From NCBI GenBank assembly GCA_029204225.1, contig CM055101.1, positions 33,175,683 to 33,239,682 of the forward strand: 64,000 nt of DNA, written 5' to 3'. The stretch's first letter is position 1. Every line of letters starts with the position of its first letter. Positions 20,638-31,839 of this stretch are shown in pieces. The stretch is from Diphasiastrum complanatum. Its lineage: Eukaryota > Streptophyta > Lycopodiopsida > Lycopodiales > Lycopodiaceae. The translations under genes and the position numbers were made by a program. The notes below the pieces were generated by a model. It did not search any database, had not been told where the DNA came from, and saw only the letters and a list, made by a program, of their open reading frames with translations.

Positions 20638-23600
20638 CTTATTTGGTACTATTTATATGCTCCTTCAAAACCGTGAGGTAGTTTTTGGTAATGTATGATA
20701 TTTATCTTTTGTTTCTGTAGATATTTTTGGCCAGAATAAGTGTGAGGTTTGGTGTGCAGACTTCAAGAAAATTCCTTATGTCAGCGAGGATAAACTAGGG
20801 TGCTATTATTTCTTAAGGACCTGCGAGAGGTATGGAAATCATGAAAAGTTAACGCATCAAACACCATACTTGTAGACGATAAATGCTACAAGTTATTAAA
20901 AAACAACTGCGAAGACTGCTTGGCTATAAAATCCCTATCGCCTTTACTAGAAAAAACCCTTTGTTCGACTGTGAGGACGATATGTCCCCGTTGTGAACTA
21001 CTTTGTTGAGGTTGAAGGGTACTCGTACCGCTTCGACTCATTTAACATGTCAGTATCTTTCTGCACATTGCAACAATATTCTCACCAAATTTCTTCTGTT
21101 GCTGCACATTACAATTACCAAAGCACACTGCATGTCCAAGAGCTGTTTAAAAGCTTCTTATAGCGCCAAAGTACCAGAACGGTAGAAAGTACCAACAGGT
21201 AGGATCAAAGTACCCAAGCATCATATACATGAAGTACCAAAGTATAAGCATCTTATAGTACCAAAGTACCAAAGCATCTTATAGTACCAAAGTACCAAAC
21301 ATGTAGAAAGTACAAGAACCTTAATTGGTAGTTTGGAAGATCAAAATTGCTACACGATAGGTTCAAACAGTACCAATCTTTAGTACTCAAAAGTTTCACG
21401 AACATGTGAACATTATAAAAAGAGTAAAAATCTTGTAAAAGTGGTAGTAACTAATGCTTAGATTCTACCAATTAGTAAACAACAATAAAATAGTACCAAA
21501 AAGACCAAAATGGATTGTATGCGAGCTGCGAACACACAAAAATATAACAAAAAAAATACCCAACTTGATAGTTTTATGGGTAAAATAGGGACACGAGAAG
21601 TCTAAATAGTACCAATGTGTAGATTTTAAAATAAAAATGAGACACTAAGTATAAAAGACCTAATTTGGTAGTCAATAGGATCATAATTGGTTCACAATAT
21701 GTTCTTGTAGTACGAATCTTTTAAATATTAAAGAGTTTTACCAACTCAAAAAATACCAAAATTTGTAAAATTAGTACTCGACACTGGCCAACACTGGTGT
21801 AGCTCAATATAGTGGTTCACTCAAAACTTCTTAAAGATTCATTCTGCATTAAAGTCATTGTTAACATCTTCAAAGTGAACTTGGGGAGTATTCTCGTTAC
21901 CACTGATTTATATTCAAGAAGTCTTATCATGTTATAGGTAGAAAGTACCAATAGGTAGTACTAAAGTATCATATACAAGTAGTACCAAAGTATCATACAA
22001 AGGTAGTACCAAAATGGTAGAAAGTACCAATAGGTAGTACCAGAGCATCATATACAGGTAGTACCAAAGTACCAAAGCATCTTATAGTACCAAAGTACCA
22101 AACATGCAAAAAGTACAAGAGCCTTAATTGGTAGTCTGGAGGATCAAATGTATTACACGATAGATTCAAATAGTATTATTCTTTGATACTCAAAAGTTTC
22201 AAGAACACGTAAACATTACAAAAATAGTGCAAATCTTGTAAAATCGGTAGTAACTAAAGTTTAGATTCCACCAATTGATAAACAACACTAAAATAGTACC
22301 AAAAAGCCTACAAAGGATTGTATGCGAGCTGCAAACACAAATAAATATAAAGAAAAAGACACCCAATTTTATAGTTTTATGGGTAAAATATGGTCACAAA
22401 AAGTCCAAATTTGGTAGATTTTAAAATAATAAAAAAGACACTTACTATAAAAGAACCTAATTTGGTAGTCAGGAGAATCAGAATTAGTATACAGTAAGTT
22501 ACTATAGTACCATTCTTTTGTATTCAAGAGTTTTACCAACACAAAAATATTACCAAAATAGTAGAAAATTTGTAAAATTAGTATCCGACTACTGGACTAA
22601 TACTACCAATTGGTGTGACAACACTAAAGCAGTACCAAAAAGATCGAATTGGGCCGTGTGCAAACTACAAATACGACGAAATTTAAAAAAAAATAGAACC
22701 AAATGTTGTAGATTCTAAAATAAAAATGGTACACACTATAAATCTCAATAAATCAATTTGGATGATTTTAGAATGAAAATGAGATACGAGGTATTAAAGA
22801 ACCTATTTTGGTTGTCTATTGTATCAAAATTGTTACACGATAAGTTCCTATAGTACCAATACAAACATTTGATACAAACATTCAATACAAATATTCAAAC
22901 ATTCAATACAAATATTGCTTCATTACAAACATTCAATACAAATATTGCTTCATTAGTACGAATCAGTGGCAAATGACTTCGAAGCTTCAATCTTAAAACA
23001 AAAAACCAAATCAACATGTACCAACAAGTACCAACAGTATCAAACTTTGGTAGTCTTAGGTTTCAAAAAATGTCAAAATGCAGTCGGAAATAATTTTCTT
23101 GTTGTTCCACATTGCACGTTCAATAGCTGTCTATAAGTTTTTTAAAATACCAAAGTACCACAGATAAAATAATCAATCGTGCCAAAACTACCGCAAGTCT
23201 CAAAGTACAAAACAATAGTTTTGAAAACACCTGAAATATCACAAGTACCAAAAGTTACAAAATATTTAAAAGCACCAAACAACTAAATGCTAGTAGATCG
23301 AAAAGTACCAAAATGTTGCAAACAACAAATTGAAGAAATGTTTAAAAACTACAAAACTATCAATAACACCAAAGAGCAACAAAAAATAGTACTTTTTGCA
23401 CACCAGAAGTACAAAATGTTCCATGAGGTCCAAACAACAAACAGAAAAGTTATTTGAAAATAATATAGAGTACCAAAAGTACCAAAAATATATATTACAC
23501 AAGTTTTCATAAGTACCAAATAGAAAATAAATAGTTGTTTATGAGCTTTTACAAGTGCCAATAGTCCCAAAAGTCCAAAAGAGCAAAATATTAGTTAAGT

Positions 23601-23640
23601 AAAAATTACAAAACAATTTCAAACAGCAAGAGGTGGAGTG
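20638..23640. repeat. AT-rich GTACCAAA array with about 803-bp period
   Basis: About 3 kb dominated by agtaccaaag variants. Two long copies align with a constant offset of 803 bp: aaagcatctt at 21271 and 22074, and tgtatgcgagctgc at 21516 and 22319. A third partial copy begins near 22600 (accaattggtgtgacaacac). Small runs such as agcatcttatagtaccaaag repeat within a copy. From about 22860 to 23640 the motif continues less regularly. No credible ORF. It may be a satellite or the noncoding body of an unknown transposon. Confidence 0.75.
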
Positions 23641-23807
23641 TGTATCTGCAGAACCAAAGAGCAGGAGTATCAAAGATCAATTTCAGCAGTGCAAAAGAAC
23701 AACAATACCAAGAAAACGAAAATCCAAAAAAAAGGAGGACTCGAGTGTCATCAAGAAGATACCTAAGCTCCAAAAGGCGTACACCAGTTCCTTGACCTGA
23801 GCCGTGA

Positions 23808-24445
23808 TTATGCTAATTGTCTCTGACAGGCACTGAAGGACAAAACCTCCTCGTCGTCTTTAATGTTAAAGCAAGAACTGACTGCAACAATATTTTTGCA
23901 ATGAACACCCAAAGCACCTGCAACTTTCGAATGAGGGAGATTTGTTGGGCCATCAACTTTATTTAGTACTATCATAAGTAAAGATCTTCTTACGAAGAGT
24001 TCATTTGCCGAATGGGGCACCTTAATTTGACTGAGGGTGTTACAGATGTTAGATACAAGATTGCTTTCAACAGTATTAAATGATATTTGCAGCTCTCAAA
24101 AAGTTGGTTAATGCAAAAGTAGTTCATGGAATATCTCCCTCTGAATACATATTGAAAATTGTTGTGTATGTCTTCGCCAATATTTTGCCTAGTTAAACAG
24201 ATTCGTTTTCTTGTTTTGATGTCATCTACTGAAGGTTGATCTCCAAGCCTCCTAAAAAAAATTTCTTTCATTCTCTGTTCTCGTTTCTTACCAACCCAAT
24301 AGTCCCGCATTGCAGCTTTGTCGGCGCAGTGACGAGGTTCCATGTTGGGATCACTTGTGTACGTCTCATGCATTGTAGGAAAAACTACTGGAATATCCGG
24401 AATTGAATCTGTGAAATATATATTATTGCCCTGAAGACTATCCAT
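23808..24445 (-). pseudogene. Hypothetical protein, possible transposase remnant
   Basis: Two minus-strand frames, 23990-24445 (151 codons from MDSLQGNNIYF) and 23808-24020 (70 codons), appear to be one protein broken by a frameshift near 24010. The first is basic in the middle (WVGKKREQRMKEIFFRRLGD) and the second contains a stretch that could form a helix-turn-helix (LPHSKVAGALGVHCKNIV). I do not recognise the family. It lies between the GTACCAAA array and a GA microsatellite. A DNA-transposon origin is a guess from context and the putative DNA-binding helix; a decayed host gene is equally possible. Confidence 0.35.
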
Positions 24446-24653
24446 GCTGGAATCGTCTGCTATTCAGCACACAAACTAATCCATCAGACAAAGAGCTCGA
24501 TCAAATAGATCACGATTAGCAAGAAAGACCTAGATGCTGCCACAACACGATCAGAAAGAGCACGATTGGCAAAAAAGAGATTTATCAGACCAATCTGAGA
24601 GATCTTGTGAACGCGAGCAAAGAGAGAGCTAGAGCGGAAGATCTTTCGAATGC

Positions 24654-24656
<3 letters not shown>

Positions 24657-24724
<68 letters not shown>
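24657..24724. repeat. (GA)n microsatellite, about 34 units
   Basis: Uninterrupted GA dinucleotides, read as (CT)n on the minus strand. The serine/leucine and arginine/glutamate frames over it are artefacts. Confidence 0.95.
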
Positions 24725-24726
<2 letters not shown>

Positions 24727-25012
24727 CCGGTGGCCAACTGTCCCACAACAAAAGTAATTATTAAGCAATTATTAGAAATACACACCTGCAAATCTGTTAC
24801 AAACAGTCATAGTTTCTTCATCTCTAATGGACCCAATTTATAATGTTAAACAATAAACATTTTTTTGAGTGCATTTCAACCCAAAAAAGGTAGTGTCCTT
24901 GACAATCCATGTTGTACCACCAAACCATGCTTTTAACCTTTTCACACGCCTAAAAAGTTATCTATCCTAATAAAGCATGGATTTGTAATTGGGATTTTCC
25001 AATGTCCTATGC
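24725..25012. other. Unassigned
   Basis: No gene, repeat or RNA recognised. Confidence 0.4.
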
Positions 25013-25029
25013 CATAACTCCTCCTTAGA

Positions 25030-25114
25030 CCCAACGGGGTTGGCTCAGTTGGTTGGCTTGGCATCCAAAGTTTCTTTGGTCCCAGGTTCGAGCCTCCCCT
25101 TGGAAACCAAGAAG
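25030..25114 (+). mobile_element. tRNA-derived SINE with pol III promoter and 17-bp target duplication
   Basis: An 85-bp insert with a perfect A box (TGGCTCAGTTGG, 25041-25052) and a B box (GGTTCGAGCC, 25085-25094), 32 bp between them. It is flanked by perfect 17-bp direct repeats, cataactcctccttaga, at 25013-25029 and 25115-25131. Its start and end can pair as a stem (CCAACGGGG with CCCCTTGG). A long target duplication and internal pol III boxes are the standard marks of LINE-mobilised tRNA-like retroposons. The short 3' tail (ggaaaccaagaag) has no long A run. Confidence 0.85.
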
Positions 25115-25131
25115 CATAACTCCTCCTTAGA

Positions 25132-26390
25132 AAGCTTGGTCACATAAGCAACATCACAAGAATTTGATATGTTTTGTTGACCAAGGGTTATTTTTCTTCA
25201 AAGCATCAAAAGAAATAAAGAGTTTTTCAAGACACTCAATTTTAGTACATAACAAGATTATGCATCACTAGTCAATAATGGCAAAGATCCCAATGCATTG
25301 TTGCAAGAGCAAGGCGGTTTTGTCTAGTGAATGAAGGCAATCTTGAGCACGAATAATTGCATTGCGTTACAGTTATTCAAAACAGGGCTCTTCTAGTGGA
25401 ATTTCATAGGAATTAAATTATAACTTAGATTATAACAATACATTTCTCTCTCTTAGAAGCTCAATTGATCCTTAGCGTTGAGAAACTACAAGACGATTTC
25501 ACATTCATTTCAACAAAAAAATACAAAATATTTATAATGATGCAAATGAAACATTATCTAATGATAAATCTCAAGTTTTTATTTGAATGATTAATTGGAT
25601 ATAATAATTTTCATGTTTTCGTTTTTCTTTCGTGGGTCTAGCTAGAATAATACATCATAGTGCTGGTTAGCTACAGCTTTACATCTATTATAATTCAAAT
25701 TCTAGGAGAATTTGAAGAATCGTCATAGTTGATTGATTGGGATATCAAATTGGTCTTGCAAATTTGTAAAGCAAATAGTTTAGTTTTAGGGCACTATTCG
25801 AGAACAAGATAATTTACAGGACTAGATTTGATGGAAATTTGAGAAATTTTTTTAAAAAAATTAGATTTTGCGAGATATTGCTGATTTTCCTAAGGAAGCA
25901 AACTGATGAGTAGTCAATTCTAGCAATTAGGCACCAGTAGGGCAACCTCGGGGAAGTTGTAGACTACAAAAAAATGTTTAGAAAAAGGTGGATGGAAGTC
26001 CAAGAAAGTTGTTTTTTTTTTTCAACTAAGGTTTTTCATGGAGAAAAATATGGTCTTTACATTGTAGAGCATATTTGCTCTACTAGAGAGCCTCCCTATG
26101 ATTCTGTGAGATACTCAAATTAAGGCTCACAAAGTCTATAGGATTCTCATTAAGGAGGAGTGTTAAAACACCCAGTTTATTCTTTTTTTAATAAAGATTT
26201 GTCAAATCTGCAAAATACATGTAGTTCGACATTGTTAGAATTTTTCTCTACAGAAATACACAAAGTTTGGCACAATCTACAAATCAAGATAGGACACGAA
26301 ACCTCTCTTATTTTGTTTTGAACTCTTTGTTTGGTTACTCTATAGATCAATTAGTCATTGTTGGTTGTGAAAACTTCAACACAATATAAG

Positions 26391-26392
<2 letters not shown>
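25132..26392. other. Unassigned intergenic DNA
   Basis: AT-rich. I see no ORF with a domain, no LTR edges and no RNA gene. Confidence 0.5.
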
Positions 26393-26454
<62 letters not shown>

Positions 26455-26477
26455 ACACACACACACACACACACACA
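26393..26477. repeat. (CT)n-(CA)n compound microsatellite
   Basis: CT units at 26393-26450 followed by CA units at 26453-26477, about 300 bp downstream of the PPR stop codon. Confidence 0.95.
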
Positions 26478-26782
26478 TCCATGCCTATAGTTAATTATGT
26501 TAAGAAGGATCAATGAAGGAGCCACAATTCATTTTAAGGTTCTATTGACCAAGAAGCACTTGACAGGAGCTCTCCCGGCAGACTTAACCTCATGAGTTTT
26601 GGAGATAAAAACACTTCCTGAGGTTCAGTGAAACAGAGTTTTCCCATCTGCACCATGATTCTTCAACAATTCAAAAGACAAACTTCAGAGGCTACATTGA
26701 AAGCCACGAAACACAAATCTCGGATAGAGTTTCCTCAATATGATGAGTTACTTTGAGTTTGTCTAATGAAAAACCAGCTTAT

Positions 26783-28687
26783 TCAACCATACTGGTGACT
26801 TATGAAGTCTTGAATACTCTCAGCAGCATGTCTGTTGCCAATCTCAACAAATTTGTTCAACAAATAAATGCAACTCTCTTTGCTCACAGATACACCCTTG
26901 GAATGCAAATCCTGAAACACACTGTAAGCATCATCTACTCTGCCAGCTTTTGCAAGAGCATTAATGACCCTGGAGTATGTAAACACGTTAGGATCCAGAC
27001 CGATCTTTTTCATGTACGAATAGAATTTCCATAAAGCTTCATCCTGTTCAGCCTTGCAAAGGCAATCAATAAGCATATTAGATGTTAACAACAGAGAAGT
27101 ACCACCAGATTCAACAATTGTGTGGGTAACCTCGTCACTAAACCCTTTCTTCAAAATTTTAGCAAAGGAATAAACAAGTATATTGTAGGTATTCATATCA
27201 GGTTCATTATCCCTGACTTTCAACTCTTGCAACAAGTCCCATGCTGATTTTATCAACACTGCCCGTGTAAGATGACCAACAAAACTTCTAAATGCTGATG
27301 CATCTGGCAAAATGTTTTCATGAATCAATTCTTCTAAGAGACTGGATGCAGCAGGCATCTTACCAAGCCTAACTAGTGCTGCAATCACATAGGTACTTAA
27401 ATTTGTAGGTGGGCTCTTCCCTGCTACAATCATCTCCTTGAATAATTCACATGCATCATCGACATTTCCAGACTTTATAAAACCCTTTATGAGGTCTATA
27501 TATGTACATTCATCTGGAAAAATACTCAACAATTTCATTTGATTGTAAAGCTTGCAAATACTACCTACTCTGACTTCGCTGCATAACCTTCTCAATAACC
27601 TACAATAAGTAGGAGTATCGGAAAGTAGACCTTTTTGGGACATCTGTAGAAAAACCTCATATGCAGCGTCTAGATTTCCTGCCTTACTTAAACTATTAAC
27701 CCGAGCAGAGGATGTAGAGATGTCAGGATACCAACCACGATCTTCCATCTGCCTTAAGAAGTTGTCAGCTTCCTTAACATGCCCTGCTTCATAAAGCAAA
27801 GTGATGAAACGATTGTAGGTAGCATTACTATGCTCACAACCAAACCGCTCCATCTCACAAAAAACTTCAATAGCCTCTTCAAATCTTTTGGCTGTGGTGC
27901 AACTTGATAAAACTGTTAATATGACCTCTTCTGGGACTTTTAAACCCTTTTCAGGCATCTCCTTCAACAAATATAACATGCGATTCAGCATTTTGTTTTT
28001 CCCAAGAAGTTTGATCACTATGGAATATCCTAGTGTGTCTAATTGACAAGTTTCCTGAAACTGAGCCCACTTGAAAAAACCATAAGCCCGATCTGCATTT
28101 TTCTCTTTCTTTAAAATCTGAGCAACTTGAGTTGAGTTGAGCACCAAATTCAACTTTTCAAGCCTCGATACTGTTGAACGCCCCCATTCGCCCTGCTTGA
28201 AGCAATGAAGAACTTTCTGAATTTCTTTGTCGTCTGCAACCGACAATTCCGATATGCTATTGTTTCTTCTGCTAGCTTTGACATCTTCTGAAGCCATCGA
28301 TTTCTGGCCAATTAGGGCAAGTGAAAAACTCCTCCAACGCTTTGGCCCAGAAAATGCGCTTAATGGTTGAACTATGGATCTATTCACCCTAGTATGCCTC
28401 CAGCGAACAACAGTAATCAACGGCTTGGAGGTTAGCAAAACATGGTTTACAAACTGAGAATTGAGAGTTGCATGAATGTCCATATGGGTAGCACTATGCA
28501 CATAATCGTGAACTCTAAAACATTGTGGCTTTTCTCTATAAATTTTGCATGCAACCATGTGACTTGTAATAGCTCCCGTCATATCAATCCATGACTTCAA
28601 AGTATATCTCAGCTTGATTGACATGTACGAAGGAGCAGTCATTGACACCTTATGCAAACATGTGGCAACACGAAAGAAGTTTGGCAT
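26783..28687 (-). CDS. P-class pentatricopeptide repeat (PPR) protein, likely organellar
   Basis: 634 codons, intronless, intact. The start is the ATG complementing 28685-28687 (MPNFFRVATCLHKV). The frame is open ten codons further to a GTG, but a TAG lies just upstream of that. The first 130 or so residues are basic and poor in acidic residues, like a mitochondrial or plastid targeting region. From about residue 170 to the end there are about a dozen 35-residue repeats of P type, for example TYNRFITLLYEAGHVKEADN, TYIDLIKGFIKSGNVDDACE and TYSRVINALAKAGRVDDAYS. There is no E or DYW domain. P-class PPRs bind organellar RNA and affect its stability, splicing or translation; the target cannot be read from sequence. 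It is the only clearly functional host gene in the window. Confidence 0.93.
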   Translation of the reverse strand: MPNFFRVATCLHKVSMTAPSYMSIKLRYTLKSWIDMTGAITSHMVACKIYREKPQCFRVHDYVHSATHMDIHATLNSQFVNHVLLTSKPLITVVRWRHTRVNRSIVQPLSAFSGPKRWRSFSLALIGQKSMASEDVKASRRNNSISELSVADDKEIQKVLHCFKQGEWGRSTVSRLEKLNLVLNSTQVAQILKKEKNADRAYGFFKWAQFQETCQLDTLGYSIVIKLLGKNKMLNRMLYLLKEMPEKGLKVPEEVILTVLSSCTTAKRFEEAIEVFCEMERFGCEHSNATYNRFITLLYEAGHVKEADNFLRQMEDRGWYPDISTSSARVNSLSKAGNLDAAYEVFLQMSQKGLLSDTPTYCRLLRRLCSEVRVGSICKLYNQMKLLSIFPDECTYIDLIKGFIKSGNVDDACELFKEMIVAGKSPPTNLSTYVIAALVRLGKMPAASSLLEELIHENILPDASAFRSFVGHLTRAVLIKSAWDLLQELKVRDNEPDMNTYNILVYSFAKILKKGFSDEVTHTIVESGGTSLLLTSNMLIDCLCKAEQDEALWKFYSYMKKIGLDPNVFTYSRVINALAKAGRVDDAYSVFQDLHSKGVSVSKESCIYLLNKFVEIGNRHAAESIQDFISHQYG

Positions 28688-28719
28688 GCTCGTTGGAACA
28701 ATTTCTACAAACTTCACCT

Positions 28720-29200
28720 TACCCTATTCCTTTCACCTTCACTTGAAACTTGGACGTGGGCAGTTATAAACAAGGATTTTCTAAATGGTGATGAGTCCTC
28801 GTTGCTCTCTAGGGTTTTTCAGAACCCCTAAAGTTGGGTGCCTCACAGGTGCCGATAGAGTCAGTTCTCGATTGAGAATCGCTGTGTGGGCTTTTCAGTT
28901 GCTCAATAAGCAAATCCTAAGACGAGCTCAACATCTTTATAAAGCTGGCTGGAACATATTAAGTGAGAAGCCAAGATAATACAAGGTGCCAAAAAACCCT
29001 GAAGCATTAGGGTTTTTGAGCTGAAAAATGAACCAGAAACTGGAGAAAAACCCTCGAGTGGGGAACAACTGGCGATAAACTAGCATGACCAAAATTTTGG
29101 CAAAAAAATTAGGCGTCATTGATACTGAACAACAGATGCTTCAGACTTCAAAGCTCAAATATCAGTTTTTGCTACTACAATAATACAATCCAAAACCCTA
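28720..29200 (-). promoter_or_regulatory. Telo-box-rich upstream region of the PPR gene
   Basis: Several AAACCCT/AGGGTTT motifs lie upstream of the PPR start: agggttttt near 28809, an inverted pair AAACCCT...AGGGTTT at about 28995-29017, AAACCCTCG near 29047 and AAACCCTAAAC near 29190. Telo-boxes (AAACCCTAA) are common in promoters of plant genes for translation and organelle biogenesis. Whether they act here is inference. Confidence 0.4.
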
Positions 29201-29244
29201 AACTGGCATTCCTTGACGGTTTACTTTTTCAGACATAAACTAAC

Positions 29245-29547
29245 ATGCAGAAATCATGCTTCACGTTCGAGTGCAACATTTCACAAGAACTACCCTCTCC
29301 AACATTCATCGTTCGCTTTTCAACCACCACCAACTTTCTATTGGCACAGCTGACAGTATCACTAAATCCGCCATGGCGGAAAGATTTGATTAAGACTATT
29401 GTTATTCAAGAAAAACCCAACACGAGTTTCTTGGCCCAAACCTTGAAATCGCAGCAGCAGCAGCAGCAGCACTGGAACTGGATAAGAAGCGTTCTCAAAA
29501 AACCAGACGACACCATCGCCAGTAAAACCCAAAAGAAAATGACTTAG
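29245..29547 (+). CDS. Hypothetical 100-codon ORF (weak)
   Basis: Open from ATG 29245 to TAG, divergent from the PPR gene about 0.56 kb away. It contains a short CAG run (six Gln codons). No domain is recognised and no splice pattern supports it. It may be a chance ORF. Confidence 0.15.
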   Translation: MQKSCFTFECNISQELPSPTFIVRFSTTTNFLLAQLTVSLNPPWRKDLIKTIVIQEKPNTSFLAQTLKSQQQQQQHWNWIRSVLKKPDDTIASKTQKKMT

Positions 29548-30129
29548 TCCAGAACAGTCTAATGGAGCCTTTCTATGCTCACCCCCTGACCTGGGCAAAG
29601 TGACTTTACACAACATGGGTTGCTAAACAGGTGAGCGGGTTGAGTTGCTTTCTTAAAATCAGCTCTTGGAGAGAATCCGTTATCTCGGGTGAAAAGATAA
29701 CACAAGGTGATGCATCGCGGGGTGAGTGGGTGGACATGGAAAAGGCCTGTAAGAAATCCCAAAAGCAAAACGGATGTGTCTTAATGGCATCGTACATTTT
29801 TAAGTCCGTCCACTTGGATCTCAGCCACGAGTCACATATTCCACGTGGATTGTTTCAAGACGTGACAAAATCTAAATGTGCATAAAATGATCCAACGGCG
29901 GGGGCCTACAAATCATAGCGTGCCATAGGGCCTCCTACCCTATTGTGTTGTTGGCCAAGAGGTGTTAAGATCCATCATTCGTAATGTCATTTTTACTTTT
30001 TGGCCTTCCCTTGCAAGGCAATTTTACGTCTTGAGGTCGGTCAATGGAGTTTGGAAGAAAGTCAACATTAAAGGATAAATCTTGAAGGTGGTCTCAAAGT
30101 TTAAGGTTTGCACCATGGTGAAAGGCTGA
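29548..30129. other. Unassigned
   Basis: No supported gene or repeat; the overlapping short ORFs on both strands lack domains. Confidence 0.4.
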
Positions 30130-30265
30130 ACATGAAAGTGATTGTGCTACATGCTTAGATTATGCAAACATCCATACATGCATAGCAGAAGAAAGCAGTT
30201 GTATGCATGCACTATTTTTGCACACACACAATAGCATGTAGTTGTTGCATGCTATATGCTATATG
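30130..30265. repeat. Second TGCATG/ATGCAT-rich stretch
   Basis: Contains catacatgcatagc, gtatgcatgcac and gttgcatgct, with repeated atatgct units after it. It resembles the 19206-19350 cluster in composition, less dense. Confidence 0.4.
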
Positions 30266-30795
30266 CTACTTGTTGACGCATGAAACATTTTTTGCATTGG
30301 GACATATGCAAGATGAGGATGCAATTCCTTGTTTGTTTGAGGGGTGTGCTGAAGGATCATGCAAGGTATCATCCCATCACTGGGTCCGGTGGCCAAATCT
30401 AGGGCTTCTCCTTCGCCTTCTTCCCTGCATCTCTCCTTTTTATGCCTGCCTGTGGCTGCCACATAAGGATGTTCTATTAGCCAAGCCATACTCCCTGGTC
30501 GATAAAGGTTTTCTATGACTTCAAAGATATGACCTAGAGAGAGTGTATATCTTACTCAGAATCTGATATTCTTGGATTTCTCATAGCTCATATGGTCACT
30601 ATCAACTCACTTGCTACTAGTAAAATTTGTCTTGACTCCATATCTCCCCCTCATTCATACTGGTGAATCGGGATTTTTAAAGATCGTCAAGGTGATTTAG
30701 GATCTCATATCTCGTTTCTCTTGGTTTGAAAAAAAGGTATGTTACTCCAATCACCGGCAATACTCAGAACTCTAAAGAATCTGTCCGTTGTCAGT
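30266..30795. other. Unassigned
   Basis: No domain recognised. The 103-codon ORF at 30207-30518 has no similarity I can name. Confidence 0.4.
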
Positions 30796-31690
30796 GCATG
30801 ATTCTACAAAATAGTTTGTATGGACTTAAGCAAGCACCAAGGAGTTGGTATGCTAAGCTTAATACTTTTCTACTTTCTCAAAATTTCAAGATGAGCGAGT
30901 ATGATCATTCACTTTACTATAGATTTGTTGGTAATGATGTTACAATTCTTCTAATCTATGAGGATGATATCATTTTGAGTGGAGGCAACAATCAAGATAT
31001 TGATGATATCAAGATTGCACTAAAAAATGAGTTTGATGTGCATGATCTTGATCTTTTGCATTATATCTTGGGAATAGAGGTATTTAGAACTTCTTAATCT
31101 ACATTCATTTGTCAAGAGAAGTATGCCAATTCTATTCTAAAAATATTTCATATGGTAGATGCTAAATCTTGTGATACACCTATGGAGTCAAATGTAAAGC
31201 TCACTATAAGGGGTAATGAAAGATTCTTCGAGGACATTACTCTCTATATAGGAAGCTAGTTGGGTCACTCATAATATATCTCACCATAACAAGACATGAT
31301 CTTAGCTATTGTGTTGGTAGATTAATTAAATTTATGCATGATCCTAGTGTGGAGCATTGGAAGCTAGGCAAGAGAGTATTGAGGTACATCTCGAGCTATA
31401 GAGATTTTGGCATTGGTTATAGAGGATCATCACCTAACTTGTATGGATTTTTAGATTTAGACTTTGCTGGAGATCAAATGGATAGAAAATCCATAAGTGC
31501 TCGTGTGATCTTCATAGGTGATGGAGCATCTCATGGATGTCGAAGACACAAGCAAAAATCTCATTATCTTCTAGTGAGGCCGAGTACAAAGCCTTGACTT
31601 CATACACAAAGGAGATGCCTTGGATCAAAAGAATGGCAATGGATTTTCACTTTCTAGATTATTTAGGGAGTCCAATTTCAAAGATAATTG
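30796..31690 (+). pseudogene. Ty1/copia RT C-terminal half and RNase H fragment (family G)
   Basis: Starts inside RT: QNSLYGLKQAPRSWYAK, then the catalytic block as LLIYEDDIILSGG, where YVDD has become YEDD, then DLDLLHYILGIEVFR. After a TAA at about 31096 and frameshifts, RNase H follows: LGKRVLRYISSYRDFGIGYRG, FLDLDFAGDQMDRKSISA, KISLSSSEAEYKALTSYTKE. The end is lost at about 31690. It is closest in wording to the fragments at 1641-2217 and 43559-43862. Confidence 0.85.
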
Positions 31691-31839
31691 ATGAGGGCTA
31701 CTGTTACCTTTTCTCTTGAGCAATGTACCTCTTTGACAAAGATGCTACTCTGACTACATGCACTCGAATTGGGAACTAATATGGACTTTCTAACTTCAGT
31801 GCATAGCTACTACTTCTTATGAAAATGTAAACTATCAAG

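Noticed and set aside
20638-23640. CRISPR-like or other regularly spaced repeat array
   Set aside because: Repeat spacing is irregular, unique spacers are absent and the genome is a plant.
24607-24843. Long Arg/Glu and Ser/Leu repeat proteins over GA/CT tracts (also 51932-52327, 59820-60129)
   Set aside because: They are translations of pure dinucleotide repeats in several frames and on both strands; no coding evidence.
25030-25114. A functional tRNA gene
   Set aside because: Only the A and B boxes fit; the cloverleaf is incomplete and the flanking 17-bp duplication shows retroposition.
30207-30518. 103-codon ORF as a gene
   Set aside because: No domain, no conserved start context, and an equally long antisense ORF overlaps it.
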